64,000 bases of DNA, taken from contig JAQGJH010000088.1 in assembly GCA_028290705.1 (NCBI GenBank), positions 1-64,000 on the forward strand, given 5' to 3'. Origin of the DNA: Hyphomicrobiales bacterium. Lineage in GTDB: Bacteria > Pseudomonadota > Alphaproteobacteria > Rhizobiales > Beijerinckiaceae. Below, piece by piece: positions 40,217 to 51,083 of this stretch. The position numbers and the translations under genes are program-made. Every line of letters starts with the position of its first letter. Within the stretch, counting starts at the first letter, position 1. The notes under the pieces are model-generated. The model did no database searches. It saw only the letters and a list, made by a program, of their open reading frames with translations, and was not told the origin of the DNA.

Positions 40217-40254
40217 TTTGCGTTTCGGTCGAGATCGCGGGTCGCTGCGCGTTC

Positions 40255-40710
40255 TTACCTCCGGATATCCTCCGAAGGAATGAACGAGAATTCCGGGACG
40301 AGAATGTCCTGGATGACGTCCGCCTTGAGCCGCGCCTTCACCTCGCGCTTGATGTTCTCGCGGAACGCCAGGAGGTCGAACTTTTTAAGATCCCGAAAGT
40401 CGAGCCTCTCGTCCGAATAGATCAATCGGAAGGCCTCGTCGGTGATGAACACGTCCGGCGGCAATTCGAGCTTCTTCAACGCTTCGGCATCGGCCGTATA
40501 GGCAATCTGCACCACGACATACCCGCGGATCGCCCCGCCGGCGATGATCGGAACGTTGAGTCCCTTGATTTTGCGCATCTCGATGGACTTCGGAGTCTCG
40601 TTGATGACGCCCGCGCTCTGCTCCTGCTTCAACTTCCAGAAGGTGGCGCCGTAACTCGCGCCGAGCGCGACGGCACAAACCCACAAACCAGCGAGAAGAC
40701 GCATGATCAT
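40255..40710 (-). CDS. Single-TM protein at the end of the flagellar cluster, possibly FliL-like
   Basis: 151 aa, N-terminal TM then VVVQIAYTADAEALKKLELPPDVFITDEAFRLIYSD...KREVKARLKADVIQDILVPEFSFIP; overlaps upstream flagellar gene by 4 nt. Confidence 0.6.
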   Translation of the reverse strand: MIMRLLAGLWVCAVALGASYGATFWKLKQEQSAGVINETPKSIEMRKIKGLNVPIIAGGAIRGYVVVQIAYTADAEALKKLELPPDVFITDEAFRLIYSDERLDFRDLKKFDLLAFRENIKREVKARLKADVIQDILVPEFSFIPSEDIRR

Positions 40711-41111
40711 CTGCGGGCATCCCGCGAGATGCGCGCCGAATAGGTGCCGTCAGACGCGGCATCCTGTATCGACGTGGCGACCAGGTTGGCGATTTCCTCA
40801 GCCGCGGTGAGATGAAGCTTGAGCACGCGCTGGTTCTCGTCCAGCAGATCGCGCAGCCGGCCGAGGCGCGCCGCGAGGATCGGCGTGCGTTCATGCGCGG
40901 GCAGCACGCGCATGGCGCGCGTCAGCTCCAGCAGGCTGAAATTCTTCTGATGATTGAGTCGCTCGAAGTCCGCGCTCCCGAGCTGCCTCAGGAGCTGCGT
41001 CTCCTCCTCGACGACCTGCGACAATCGCTCGACCGCATTGATGACGGCGGTTCCCCCGCCACCTGCACCCAAGGCCTCCTGCCGCTGCTCGCCTACGATC
41101 TGAAAGCCCAC
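40707..41111 (-). CDS. FlgN-like flagellar chaperone candidate
   Basis: 134 aa all-helical, INAVERLSQVVEEETQLLRQLGSADFERLNHQKNFSLLELTRAMRVLP...LLDENQRVLKLHLTAAEEIANLV. Confidence 0.65.
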   Translation of the reverse strand: MGFQIVGEQRQEALGAGGGGTAVINAVERLSQVVEEETQLLRQLGSADFERLNHQKNFSLLELTRAMRVLPAHERTPILAARLGRLRDLLDENQRVLKLHLTAAEEIANLVATSIQDAASDGTYSARISRDARR

Positions 41112-41114
41112 GTC

Positions 41115-41558
41115 TCAACCCTTTCCGAGCACGGTGTCGCGCAAAATGCCGAGGCCCTTGCCCTTGGTCAGTTCGGCCGCCAGCTTGTCGGCCAGCATGG
41201 ATCGCCAGACTCCGCCGGCATTGTCCTTGCCGAAGAACTGTCCGCCGTCTTTCGGCAGCATGGTTTCGACCATCATCTTGGCCATCATGGTTTCGAGGCC
41301 GCGTTTGGCTTCGTCCATGCCACCCTGACCCGAAACTGCGGCGCCGGTCGGCGCGCTGAAGAAGCGCGCTTCCGCCTCGGGAGACCAGCGGCCGCTGAAT
41401 GGCCGGAGCGAAGGAGCCTGCGCACTCAGCACATCCCTGAAGGATCCGAGCGACGCGTCACCGAAGTCCAGCAGCTTCTGCTTCGCGGCCTGCGCGCGTG
41501 CGGGATCGGCCGCCATGGCGACTTCGAGAACGATATCGGTGACGGGCTTGATGGACAA
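41115..41558 (-). CDS. flgJ: Rod-binding protein (FlgJ N-terminal/CheL-like)
   Basis: GLETMMAKMMVETMLPKDGGQFFGKDNAGGVWRSMLADKLAAELTKGKGLGI; TTG start likely. Confidence 0.8.
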   Translation of the reverse strand: MSIKPVTDIVLEVAMAADPARAQAAKQKLLDFGDASLGSFRDVLSAQAPSLRPFSGRWSPEAEARFFSAPTGAAVSGQGGMDEAKRGLETMMAKMMVETMLPKDGGQFFGKDNAGGVWRSMLADKLAAELTKGKGLGILRDTVLGKG

Positions 41559-41606
41559 GCGAACGAAGCTCCCAAGCGAAACTGCCGCGATAGTGCAGCC
41601 TTTGGC

Positions 41607-42002
41607 TTACTTCAGGCTTGTGACACGGGCCCATTCGACGTCGAGCAGGTCCTCCAGCATCTTCTTCTCCTCGTGGCGGCGATCGTCGCGCTGCACCGCG
41701 ACATGCAGACGCTCGATGCAAACGGCGCGCGCCGCCGTCTCCTTGTATCTCGCCTCGCAAGCTGACTGCTCCGTCATGGCGCGCTGCTGGGCGATGAGGA
41801 TTTTCCGCAGCACGGCGCCGCCGGTACGCGCCAATGCGAAACCCGGGGCATCGTCGCGGCTCATCGCCTCGATCATCTGCAACTCGTCCTGCGCCAGCCG
41901 CTGACGTTCGGCATTGGCGCGGCCGAGCCGCATTTCGGCATCTTTTCGAAGTTGCTGCTGCACCTGCAGGATGCGTTCGACGTTGGCCAGCCGCTTTCCC
42001 AT
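41607..42002 (-). CDS. FliJ-like coiled-coil flagellar protein
   Basis: Coiled-coil ORF between fliR and flg[41 protein letters not shown]. Confidence 0.6.
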   Translation of the reverse strand: MGKRLANVERILQVQQQLRKDAEMRLGRANAERQRLAQDELQMIEAMSRDDAPGFALARTGGAVLRKILIAQQRAMTEQSACEARYKETAARAVCIERLHVAVQRDDRRHEEKKMLEDLLDVEWARVTSLK

Positions 42003-42754
42003 CAACGCACCACGAATTGCTGGAAGCCGATGAGAAAGCCCTGGAACAGCGGCTTGCCGAGCGTCATGAGAAGCAGCAACCCGCCCGCGATGAGGAAGGG
42101 CATGGAGGCGAAGTAAACTTGAATCGTCGGAGTCATCTTGTTCGCGAGACCAAAGGCAAAGTTGAGCGCCAGGGAGAGAACCAGGAACGGGCTGCTGATC
42201 CGCAGCGCCAGCAGGGAAGCTTCCGTCAGCGCGTCGGCCACTTCCGTCAGGCTGAAGCGAGCGGGAAGACCGCTGCCGGGCGGCAGGGCATCGTAAGACA
42301 GGAACAATCCTCGCAAAACTTCGAGATGAAGATCCGCGAGGAAGAAAAGCAGCACCGCGCTGAGCGTGATGAGCGTCACGATCGGCGGCGCGGCCTCGCT
42401 CTCCTCCATTGGCATGCCGGCAATGCCCGCGAGCCCGATCGACGTCGCGATCGCCGACGCCATCATCTCGAGCATCAGGAAGAAGAGGCGGGCCAGCAGG
42501 CCGATCATCAGGCCGATGAGCAGTTCGGTGACGATCACCCGGATCAGCGCCGAAAGGGCGGCGGGCTTCATCAAGTCGGCGAATCGCTCATTGAGCAGCG
42601 GCAGGAATGCCAGGCTGAGTGCGATCGCGATGAACAGGCGGGCCCGAACCGGGACGCGCTGGCTCGACAGGCCCGGCATGATCATCAGGCACGCGCCGAC
42701 GCGGCAGAAGACCACGAAGGCGGAGAGGACCGCGGCCGTCAGCGCCTCGTTCAT
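42002..42754 (-). CDS. fliR: Flagellar biosynthetic protein FliR
   Basis: [39 protein letters not shown]... Confidence 0.95.
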   Translation of the reverse strand: MNEALTAAVLSAFVVFCRVGACLMIMPGLSSQRVPVRARLFIAIALSLAFLPLLNERFADLMKPAALSALIRVIVTELLIGLMIGLLARLFFLMLEMMASAIATSIGLAGIAGMPMEESEAAPPIVTLITLSAVLLFFLADLHLEVLRGLFLSYDALPPGSGLPARFSLTEVADALTEASLLALRISSPFLVLSLALNFAFGLANKMTPTIQVYFASMPFLIAGGLLLLMTLGKPLFQGFLIGFQQFVVR

Positions 42755-44844
42755 GGAGCGATGGCGCCCAGCGGCTTGATCTCGACACCGCGCGCGATCT
42801 CGAGATGCGACAGAACGGGCAGCTTGGCGAACATGCGCTCGACGATCATCCGCACATAGGGACGGGCTTCCGGCGTCGTGATCAACGCGAACTGATGTCC
42901 CTCGTCGATATAGCGTCGGATCGCGACCGAAGCATCGGCGGCGAACTCATCCATCATCTTGGGGTCGAAATCGAGCTCGATCACTTCGCCCTTCTGATCC
43001 CGCTTGAGCGCCTTGTGGAAGGCCAGGTCCCAGCGATTGCCCAGGCGCAGCAGTTTGAGAACGCCGTCCTCCATCAGGTCGCCACAGATCTGCTGCGACA
43101 TGCGCAGGCGAACGTGCTCGGCGACCTGCTCGGCCCGGCGCGCATGCGGCGCAATTTCGGCGACGGCTTCGAGGATCAGGTGCAGGTTGCGGATGGACAC
43201 ACGTTCCGCCAGCAGCAGCTTCAGCACCGATTGCAGGCCCGAATAGGTGATCTGCGCCGGGCAAATGTCTTCGATGAGCTTCTTGTACTCCGGATCGAGC
43301 CTGTCGAGCAGGCCGCGCATGTCCTTGTAGGACAGGAGCTGAGCGAGATTGTTCCGAATGACCTCGCTGAGATGGGTCAGCACCGTGGAGCTGTTGTCGA
43401 TGGCTTTGAAGCCCTCGCGCTTCAGTTCCGACTTGAAGGTTTCCGCCACCCAAACGGCCTTCATGCCGAAAGCAGGGTCGAAGCCTTCGTCATAAGGCAG
43501 GTCGGGCTTCGCCCCCTCCCCTGTCACGACCAGAAGATCGCCGATGCGAATGTCGGCCGCCGCCACGACGGTTCCGTGGATCTTGATCTGGTATGACTTC
43601 GGCCCGATCGTGAGGCTGTCCGAGACCTTGATTTCCGGAACGACGAAACCGTACAGCATCGCGAACTTGCGCCGCATCTTCGAGACACGATGGGCCAGCT
43701 CTCCATGCGCCATGAGCATGCGGGGCGCGAGCTGCTTGCCGAGAACGAGCTCGATCTCGACCGTGCGCAGGCTTTCCTTGACGGATTCCTGCGCCTCCAC
43801 GACCTTCGCGGCGTCAGCCTTGCGCTCGCGCTCGGCATCGCGCGCGATGACTTCGGCGCGCCGCTTCGGAATGATGTGCGCCAAAAATCCCATCGACGCG
43901 CCCAGCACGGCAAAAGGCATAAACGGCAGCCCAGGCATGACGGCGAGCAAAGCCATCAGCATGGAGGCGACGAACAGAGCCGGTGGATAGTTGCTGAGCT
44001 GGCCGAACACCGCCTTTTCGGCGGACCCGCGCGTACCGCCCTTCGAGACGAGCAGGCCGGCAGCCAGCGACACGATCAGTGCCGGGATCTGCGAGACGAG
44101 TCCGTCGCCGACCGAGAGCTTGATGAAGACGTCCGCGGCGCTCGACAGCGACATCCCGTGACGCGTGACGCCGATCACGATGCCGCCGAAAATATTCACC
44201 GCCAGAATGATGATGCCCGCGATCGCATCGCCGCGCACGAACTTCGATGCGCCGTCCATGGAGCCGAAGAAGGCGCTTTCCTCTTCGAGTTCGCGCCGGC
44301 GATTCTGCGCCTCCTTGTCGTCGATCAGACCCGCGGAAAGATCCGCGTCGATCGCCATCTGCTTGCCCGGAATGGCATCGAGCGTGAAGCGGGCGCCAAC
44401 CTCAGCGATACGCGTCGCGCCCTTGGTGATGACCAGGAAGTTGACCGTGATGAGGATGAAGAAGACGATCAGTCCGATGACGAAATCGCCGCTCATCACG
44501 AGATTGGCGAAGCCGCTGATGATGTATCCGGCGGCGGTCGTGCCCTCGGACCCGTGCGACAGGATCAGACGCGTCGTCGCGATGTTGAGCGACAGCCGCA
44601 GCATGGTCGCCACGAGCAGAATGGTTGGAAAAGCCGAGAACTCGAGCGGTCGCTGGATCCACAGCGCAACCATCAAGATCAAAACGGAGAGCGCGATCGA
44701 CAGCGCGAGACCGAGATCGATCAAAATCGCGGGGATCGGCAGAAAGAAGATCGACAGGATCGCGACGATGCCGCCCGCGAACCAGATGTCGCGAAATCCT
44801 GCGGCACGCTTGTCGGCAGCCTTGATGAGGGCCAGGTCGGTCAT
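42751..44844 (-). CDS. flhA: Flagellar biosynthesis protein FlhA
   Basis: [32 protein letters not shown]...[49 protein letters not shown]. Confidence 0.98.
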   Translation of the reverse strand: MTDLALIKAADKRAAGFRDIWFAGGIVAILSIFFLPIPAILIDLGLALSIALSVLILMVALWIQRPLEFSAFPTILLVATMLRLSLNIATTRLILSHGSEGTTAAGYIISGFANLVMSGDFVIGLIVFFILITVNFLVITKGATRIAEVGARFTLDAIPGKQMAIDADLSAGLIDDKEAQNRRRELEEESAFFGSMDGASKFVRGDAIAGIIILAVNIFGGIVIGVTRHGMSLSSAADVFIKLSVGDGLVSQIPALIVSLAAGLLVSKGGTRGSAEKAVFGQLSNYPPALFVASMLMALLAVMPGLPFMPFAVLGASMGFLAHIIPKRRAEVIARDAERERKADAAKVVEAQESVKESLRTVEIELVLGKQLAPRMLMAHGELAHRVSKMRRKFAMLYGFVVPEIKVSDSLTIGPKSYQIKIHGTVVAAADIRIGDLLVVTGEGAKPDLPYDEGFDPAFGMKAVWVAETFKSELKREGFKAIDNSSTVLTHLSEVIRNNLAQLLSYKDMRGLLDRLDPEYKKLIEDICPAQITYSGLQSVLKLLLAERVSIRNLHLILEAVAEIAPHARRAEQVAEHVRLRMSQQICGDLMEDGVLKLLRLGNRWDLAFHKALKRDQKGEVIELDFDPKMMDEFAADASVAIRRYIDEGHQFALITTPEARPYVRMIVERMFAKLPVLSHLEIARGVEIKPLGAIAP

Positions 44845-44922
44845 GAGTCCTCCGCGAATGACATGCGGAGAATGACGGCCGAAGCTTGCGCGGACATGCC
44901 CAAGCACGTCCACCACGTGGGA

Positions 44923-45189
44923 TCAGAAGCCCTTTTCGATCCGCGAATAGACGTTCTGGGTGAACGCCAGCATCTGCTCGCCGATGAACGGGCCGCTGAG
45001 AACCAGCACCACCAGGATCGCGATGATCTTCGGCACGAAGGTCAGGGTCATTTCCTGCACCTGCGTGAGCGCCTGCATCAACGCAATCACGATCCCGACC
45101 ACCATGGCGGTGCCCACGGCCGGCCCCGACCCTTTGATGATGACCCAGAATGCGAGCTGGATCAGATCGAATGCATCGCTCTCGCTCAT
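44923..45189 (-). CDS. fliQ: Flagellar biosynthetic protein FliQ
   Basis: 88 aa, GPAVGTAMVVGIVIALMQALTQVQEMTLTFVPKIIAILVVLVLSGPFIGEQMLAF. Confidence 0.96.
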   Translation of the reverse strand: MSESDAFDLIQLAFWVIIKGSGPAVGTAMVVGIVIALMQALTQVQEMTLTFVPKIIAILVVLVLSGPFIGEQMLAFTQNVYSRIEKGF

Positions 45190-45593
45190 GCGTCTGCGAT
45201 CGAGATTCCGGACGCCACGTTCAGCGTCGCGCCCGACTGGAGTGTCGCGACGACGCCGGTCGACTCGATCTTGACCGATTTGACGATTCCGGAGGTCAGC
45301 CCGTCGGCCGAGGTCGCGACCCGCCCGATCAAGCCGTTGGCCTGCGAGATCTGCGACATGGCCACGAGCGAATCGATCTTGGTGTTCAACTGGACCGATT
45401 GTTCGACGTTCGAGAACGACGCCAGCTGCGAAAGAAACTGCGACGATTCCATCGGCTCGGTCGGATCCTGATTCTGCATCTGGGTGACCAGAAGCTTCAG
45501 GAACGAATTGTAATCGACCAGGTTCTTGTCGCCGGTCTTCGCCGTCGTGGCGGCCGGGGTCTGCCCTGCGGCAGAGGTGGGATTGACGATCAT
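45186..45593 (-). CDS. flgD: Flagellar hook assembly protein FlgD
   Basis: DYNSFLKLLVTQMQNQDPTEPMESSQFLSQLASFSNVEQSVQLN. Confidence 0.95.
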   Translation of the reverse strand: MIVNPTSAAGQTPAATTAKTGDKNLVDYNSFLKLLVTQMQNQDPTEPMESSQFLSQLASFSNVEQSVQLNTKIDSLVAMSQISQANGLIGRVATSADGLTSGIVKSVKIESTGVVATLQSGATLNVASGISIADA

Positions 45594-45603
45594 CTGGCTC
45601 TCC

Positions 45604-46008
45604 TCAGGCGGCCGGCATGGTGATGCGCTGACGCTCGGGAGCGAAGATCTGGGCTTCGAGCGGGAACAAGCGGCGGATGGTCTTCAGCGCTTCGAAACGG
45701 CGCTTGACCGCGAGCAGATCGCGCACCTGAGCGAGACCCTTGAGGATGTCGGCGTTCTGGAACGTCTCCATCAGCACGTCGAGCATCTGCTCGGCCTGCG
45801 ATTCGGCACGGCACGCCGGATCCATCAGCATCACCTGGATGGTGAAATACAACTGGCGCAGAGGCGTGGTCGTGTCCTCGGGCGTCAGCACGTGCGCCTC
45901 GAGCAGGAATGTGACGTCGTTCATGAGCTCGATCGAAACCTTGCGATCGACTTTGATGACGGCGCCGTTGAGATAGAGTTTTTCACCAGAACGTAGGGAG
46001 AGCTGCAT
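45604..46008 (-). CDS. flbT: Flagellar biosynthesis repressor FlbT
   Basis: LRSGEKLYLNGAVIKVDRKVSIELMNDVTFLLEAHVLTPEDTTTPLRQLYFTIQVMLMDP. Confidence 0.96.
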   Translation of the reverse strand: MQLSLRSGEKLYLNGAVIKVDRKVSIELMNDVTFLLEAHVLTPEDTTTPLRQLYFTIQVMLMDPACRAESQAEQMLDVLMETFQNADILKGLAQVRDLLAVKRRFEALKTIRRLFPLEAQIFAPERQRITMPAA

Positions 46009-46016
46009 GTTCGGCC

Positions 46017-46364
46017 TCAGTTCAAACCGTCACGAATGATCGCATTGATCGATTGGATTCCCTCAAGGTCAGTCGATTGACCTTTGCGGATCAGGTCCAC
46101 TTCCTTGATGACCCAGATGCCGATCGACACGATCGACGCACGAGTCGCTTCCGGAAGTGCATTGCCCGGGTTCACAAGATCCTCGATGAGGATTGTCCAG
46201 AGCTGTTCAGAAAAATAAAGCGCCTGGGTGGCGGCAGCGGAGCCGACGCCCTCGCGCATCGCCACCTCGAGCAGGCGTATGGCTTCGTCGAAGGCGTCAC
46301 GCTCGCGCGAGCGCTCTTCCTCGCTGCTGTCCTCGATAATCTCGTCGTAGGAAACCTGATACAT
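46017..46364 (-). CDS. flaF: Flagellar biosynthesis regulator FlaF
   Basis: YDEIIEDSSEEERSRERDAFDEAIRLLEVA...LWTILIEDLVNPGNALPEATRASIVSIGIWV. Confidence 0.95.
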   Translation of the reverse strand: MYQVSYDEIIEDSSEEERSRERDAFDEAIRLLEVAMREGVGSAAATQALYFSEQLWTILIEDLVNPGNALPEATRASIVSIGIWVIKEVDLIRKGQSTDLEGIQSINAIIRDGLN

Positions 46365-46378
46365 GGCTCACTCTTCGT

Positions 46379-47428
46379 TCAAAGGTATTTCAGCAGGCCG
46401 AGCTGCTTGATTCTCGAAGTCAGCGCGTAGGCAGTTTCGATCTGCGTCGACAGCGCCGTGTAGCGCACCGACATTTCGTAAGGGTCGACGTCTTCGAGCG
46501 AGCCCAGATTCATGGCCAGCGACTGGCTCTGGATTTCGAGCCGCTCGGTCGCGTCCCTGACTTGCGCCTGCAAGCTGCCGGTCCGCGCCTGCATGGCGGT
46601 GACGCTCGTCTGCCCGCGGGACAGCGCCTCGATGGCCTTGTCCAGCACGACGGTGGAGGCCTTTGGTCCGAGCCCGTCGATGTTCAGCTGCGACATCATC
46701 GTGAGCGCCTTGGTGACGTCACGGAACGCCTGATTATCGGTCGAAACCGAACCGTCGATCACCTCGCTCATGGAGATGCGCGACCGGATGACCTTGTCGG
46801 AGGCGGATGAGAAGCTGGAGCGCCAGCCCGTATCGTCAAAGAGATCCTTGAATCCCCCATCCAGATAGGCCGCCATGTCGACGTCGTTGATCGCCTGAGC
46901 TGCGGGATCGGTCTGGGAGAACCCGAAGGCAGCGACGAAGCTCGCATCCACCGCCATCCTGCCAGCCGCCGTGGCGGCGCCGGGATCGGGATCGACCGGC
47001 AGCACGTCGGTATTCAGTCCGGCGAACAGGAATTGACCATTGTAGCTCGTATTGAGCTTGTCGTTCAGCGTCTTCAACGCATCCGTGGCGCTTTGCTTGA
47101 TCAAGGCCAGGTCGACACCCGGCGACTTGGCGCGCACCAGCAGTTCCATCACGTCCGAAATGGTCTGGCCAATCGAATCGAGGTTCGTCTGCGTCGTGTC
47201 CAATCGCCCGGAGACCGTGGCATTCAACGACTTGATGGTGTCGATGCGTGCGATCTGCTGATTGAAGTCGACTGAAAGGCTCGAGTTCAGGCCGAGCGCG
47301 AGTCCGCGATCGGCGATGCGTCCGGTGCTCGCCTGCTCCTGGACGATCGACATCTCGCGCTGAAGCTTCAGCACGGTCGTTCTCATCAATTGCGACGAGG
47401 AAAGGTCTGAGACTCCGGCCGCCTTCAT
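46379..47428 (-). CDS. flgL: Flagellar hook-associated protein FlgL
   Basis: 349 aa flagellin-like, after flgK; LKLQREMSIVQEQASTGRIADRGLALG. Confidence 0.9.
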   Translation of the reverse strand: MKAAGVSDLSSSQLMRTTVLKLQREMSIVQEQASTGRIADRGLALGLNSSLSVDFNQQIARIDTIKSLNATVSGRLDTTQTNLDSIGQTISDVMELLVRAKSPGVDLALIKQSATDALKTLNDKLNTSYNGQFLFAGLNTDVLPVDPDPGAATAAGRMAVDASFVAAFGFSQTDPAAQAINDVDMAAYLDGGFKDLFDDTGWRSSFSSASDKVIRSRISMSEVIDGSVSTDNQAFRDVTKALTMMSQLNIDGLGPKASTVVLDKAIEALSRGQTSVTAMQARTGSLQAQVRDATERLEIQSQSLAMNLGSLEDVDPYEMSVRYTALSTQIETAYALTSRIKQLGLLKYL

Positions 47429-47431
47429 GGC

Positions 47432-48898
47432 TTACCTCACTGCCGCAAAGAGCGATTGCATCATGCTGTCGACGACTGAAATAAGCTTGGCCGAGCCTTG
47501 GTAAGCCCGCTCCAGATCGAGCATCTTGGACATTTCATTGTCGAGGCTCACGCCAGTTGTGCTCGAGAGCGTCTGGGTCGCGCGACTGAGCAAGGTGCTG
47601 GTCTGGTCCGCATCGTCGGTCGTGGTTTTGCGCAACGCCTCGATCCAGCCGACCGAGGATGAGGCATAGCTGGTCAGCGAGCCTTTGCTCAGCGCGCCGC
47701 CCGAGGAGTCGAACGTCTGCAACTGATCGAACGCGCTGATGAGCGTCTGATAGCGGTCGGAATAAGCCGCCGCGCTTGTGGTGTTGACTTTGTAGTTCGG
47801 ATCGAGCGGGTCCGAGATGCCGCCGTCCCGCAGCAGGAATGGATTTCCGCCTTGCGCGAGGTCGACCGTCGCGGCGACCCGGATGCTGCTTGCGAGACCC
47901 GTCTGCAAGGACGCGCCCGGGAGCACAGTGGAAACACCATCGCGGAAGAGACCGGCGCGCGCGCCGGCGCCGTTCACGTCAGTCTCGGCGAACATCTCGA
48001 TCACGCCGCGCGCGACTTCGTCGAGCTGACCCTGATAGGAGACCGCGACATCGTCGCGCAACGCCGTCAAACCGACGATGTTTCCCGACTTGCTCTGCAT
48101 CACGGCGCCCGGGCCCGTCACCGGGGTGCCGTCGACGAAGACAGCATTGCCCTGCACGCCGGGCGTGAACTGCGACACGGGCTGGAAAGTGACGCTCCGA
48201 CGCACGCCCTCGAACAGCGTTGCGCCGCCGTCCGTGTAGATCTGCATGTCGTTGCCCGGGCGGACCGTCGTACGGATCCCGATCTCGGCCGAGAGCTCCA
48301 ACAAGACTTGGTCGCGCGCATCCATCTGATCGGTCACGTCTCGACCGACGCCAGAGTCTGCGATGATCCGGGTGTTCAGCTTCTCGAAGGTCGCCAGAAG
48401 CGTATTGACCTTGTCGACCGATGACGAAATGGCCGCATCCGCGGTCTTCCGAACGGACTGTACGGCCGAGCTTGCATCGTTCAGCGTCTGAACGAGATTT
48501 TTGGCCGCATCCACGGCGTTTTGCGCGAGAACCTGGCTATCCGGTGAAGACGCAGCCTGCTGCAGGGCTTCTACGAGAGATCCCAGGCGTCCGGCGGGAG
48601 TCGCCTTACCCAGCGCCGGATCGACCGTCTGCTGCAGCCTGTTGATGCCATCCAGCATCGAACTCTGCATGGTTGCGTCTGAATTGGTGCGGATCACACG
48701 CAGAAACAGCGCTTCGTCCGCACTGCGCGTGATCTGAAGAAGCTGAACGCCGCCACTCGGATCGACGGTGACTTCCGCAGTCTTGCGGGAGTACCCGGCT
48801 TCGTTGACTCCCGCAATGTTGCGCGAGACGACATTCGTCTCCGCCGACCTGACCGTCAGCGAGCTTCTTGCACTATTCAGGGCGGCGGTCAGGCTCAT
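47432..48898 (-). CDS. flgK: Flagellar hook-associated protein FlgK
   Basis: LTAALNSARSSLTVRSAETNVVSRNIAGVNEAGYSRKTAEV...LDNEMSKMLDLERAYQGSAKLISVVDSMMQSL. Confidence 0.95.
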   Translation of the reverse strand: MSLTAALNSARSSLTVRSAETNVVSRNIAGVNEAGYSRKTAEVTVDPSGGVQLLQITRSADEALFLRVIRTNSDATMQSSMLDGINRLQQTVDPALGKATPAGRLGSLVEALQQAASSPDSQVLAQNAVDAAKNLVQTLNDASSAVQSVRKTADAAISSSVDKVNTLLATFEKLNTRIIADSGVGRDVTDQMDARDQVLLELSAEIGIRTTVRPGNDMQIYTDGGATLFEGVRRSVTFQPVSQFTPGVQGNAVFVDGTPVTGPGAVMQSKSGNIVGLTALRDDVAVSYQGQLDEVARGVIEMFAETDVNGAGARAGLFRDGVSTVLPGASLQTGLASSIRVAATVDLAQGGNPFLLRDGGISDPLDPNYKVNTTSAAAYSDRYQTLISAFDQLQTFDSSGGALSKGSLTSYASSSVGWIEALRKTTTDDADQTSTLLSRATQTLSSTTGVSLDNEMSKMLDLERAYQGSAKLISVVDSMMQSLFAAVR

Positions 48899-48919
48899 GG
48901 ATCATGCTTCTCTGGACGC

Positions 48920-50170
48920 TTACGAACGAAGGTTCACGAGAACTTCGATCAGGTCGGCGCCCGTCTGGAACACTTTGGAATTGGCGGTGTAGCCGCGCTG
49001 GGATTCGATCATGGTGGCGAGCTCGTTGGCGAGGTCGACGGTCGAATCTTCGAGGGTCGACGACACGATTTTGCCGAGACCGCCAGACTGCGCTGCTCCG
49101 ACCACGACGCCGCCGGAATCGGCGGATTCGGCATAGACGTTGCCGCCTCGCTGCTCGAGATTGTTCGGGCTGCGCACGTTTGCCAGCGCGATCTTGTAGG
49201 TCGGCGTGCGCGTTCCGTTCGCGTAGATCGAGAAGAGCGTGCCGTCTTCGGCAATTTCGACACGGTCGACGGCGCTCGGAGCATTGCCGTTGATCGCGGT
49301 ATCGATCACCGAATAGCTTGCGGCGAGTTGCGTCGTCTTGGAAAGGTCGAGCTCCAGGGTCGCGCCGTTCGGAACGGCGATGCTCAGCGGAGAGCCTGCC
49401 AGCATCTTCCCGTTGGCCGGGTCGAAATCCAGCGTCTGCGTCACGATCGGTCCGGCCGCGTAGGGGAACCCACCCGTGGCGCTCGCGCCCGCCTTGTCGA
49501 ACACGGACACTTCCCAGGTGTTGTCCGCGGTCTTGTTGAAATAGACGTCGAGCTTCACCGGCGCGCCGAGATTGTCGTAGGCGACGATGGAAGACTTGCC
49601 GACCGTTGCAGAGGTGGCGGAATTCGCAGACGGCAGATCGCCGGCCGCAGTGGCGGTGGCGGCCGACGGAAGATTGGCCGTAAAGCTGCCGCTCGTCGAC
49701 GCCTTGGCGGTGAGCGACAATTGCCCGATGGTGATGGCGGTCGTTCCGCCGATGCCGGCGTCACCAGTCGGCACTGAATCCCCGAGCGGGTATCCCATCA
49801 GCTTGAAGCCGGCGGTATTGATCAGAAATCCATCCTCGTCCGGGATGAAGCCGCCGGCACGCGTCAGAAACGAAGCGCCCGAAGGATCGTTGACGACGAA
49901 GAAGCCGTCGCCGTTGATGGCTAGATCGGTGACGTTCGTGGTGCCGCGCAGCGCGCCCTGCGAAGAGGCAGACTGACGGATATGCGCCGTGACGCCGCCC
50001 GAAGCATAGGAATGCGTGGCCTGCTGTCCCAGCACGGTCTCGAACTCGGTCGACTGTTGCTTGTAGCCCGTCGTGTTGACGTTCGCGATATTGTCCGAAA
50101 CGACGGAAAGGCGGCTGGCCTGCGCAGACATTCCGGAAGCGGCGGTGCGCATCGTCGCGAAGAAGCTCAT
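48920..50170 (-). CDS. flgE: Flagellar hook protein FlgE
   Basis: MRTAASGMSAQASRLSVVSDNIANVNTTGYKQQSTEFETVL...LANELATMIESQRGYTANSKVFQTGADLIEVLVNL. Confidence 0.95.
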   Translation of the reverse strand: MSFFATMRTAASGMSAQASRLSVVSDNIANVNTTGYKQQSTEFETVLGQQATHSYASGGVTAHIRQSASSQGALRGTTNVTDLAINGDGFFVVNDPSGASFLTRAGGFIPDEDGFLINTAGFKLMGYPLGDSVPTGDAGIGGTTAITIGQLSLTAKASTSGSFTANLPSAATATAAGDLPSANSATSATVGKSSIVAYDNLGAPVKLDVYFNKTADNTWEVSVFDKAGASATGGFPYAAGPIVTQTLDFDPANGKMLAGSPLSIAVPNGATLELDLSKTTQLAASYSVIDTAINGNAPSAVDRVEIAEDGTLFSIYANGTRTPTYKIALANVRSPNNLEQRGGNVYAESADSGGVVVGAAQSGGLGKIVSSTLEDSTVDLANELATMIESQRGYTANSKVFQTGADLIEVLVNLRS

Positions 50171-50313
50171 GAGAAGACCTCGTTGGGTACTGAACTGGCC
50201 CGAATGTAAGCGCGATCACTTGCGCGAAGCTGGTGCGAACCTTGCCCCCGGGGCCCTGGCTCCTGGGTTCGCCGGAACCCGAAGGCCCGGCGAACGTTGT
50301 CGGCGAGCGTGGC

Positions 50314-50982
50314 TCAGCAAGTCAGGCAGTAGCCGAGGTATCTCTTGGAATCGATCGGATCGTATCCGAGGCGCGCACGCAGCTTCTTGCGAAGTTTGCT
50401 CATATGGCTTTCCACGACCGCTTCCTCGACGTTTTCGTCGAAGATGCCGTAGACGGCATTGAAGATCTGCGCCTTGCTGACACGCTTGCCGCGGTGCTGC
50501 ACCAGATATTCCAGCATGCGACGCTCGCGGCGCGGAAGCTCGATGATCTCGCCGCTGATCTCGGGATCGCGTCCGTCGAAGAAGACGCGCATGTCGCCGA
50601 CCGTGGCGTAATCCTGCGTGACCTGCACACGACGACGAATGGCGTCGACGCGAGCCAGGATTTCGCGGGCATGAACCGGCTTGCGAACCACGTCGTCGAC
50701 GCCGCAGGCGAACAGTTCGAGCGTGTGCTCCAGAGAGGGAGCATCATTCATCGCAATGACCGGTGCGCGCGAACGCTGCCGAATGATTTTCGAGAACTGA
50801 TGACGATCGCGACAATCGCCGATCAGGAAGGCCTCGACGGCTTCGAGATCCTGCGGACCCGCGCTGTTCACCCAGTCGTGGAATTCCTCGGGGAAGAATG
50901 CCGTGAGAGAGACACCCTCGCGGCCAAAGGAGGTGGTGTAGCCCGACGCGACAATCTCGCGTTCATCGACGAAGACCAGCAT
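50314..50982 (-). CDS. ftcR: Flagellar transcriptional regulator FtcR/Rem (response-regulator-like, winged helix)
   Basis: [29 protein letters not shown]...[55 protein letters not shown]; between flgE and SLT/fliK. Confidence 0.93.
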   Translation of the reverse strand: MLVFVDEREIVASGYTTSFGREGVSLTAFFPEEFHDWVNSAGPQDLEAVEAFLIGDCRDRHQFSKIIRQRSRAPVIAMNDAPSLEHTLELFACGVDDVVRKPVHAREILARVDAIRRRVQVTQDYATVGDMRVFFDGRDPEISGEIIELPRRERRMLEYLVQHRGKRVSKAQIFNAVYGIFDENVEEAVVESHMSKLRKKLRARLGYDPIDSKRYLGYCLTC

Positions 50983-51083
50983 GGTCTGCCTGTGCCTTTC
51001 AAGGAATCTGTTCGACGCTTTTGCCAGAATCAGCACTCGCAAAGCTTCAGCCTTTGCTTGACCACAACCATGCCCATTATTGG

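Noticed and set aside
43690-45471. 593 aa plus-strand ORF
   Set aside because: Antisense to flhA, fliQ and flgD; His/Asp/Arg-rich shadow translation
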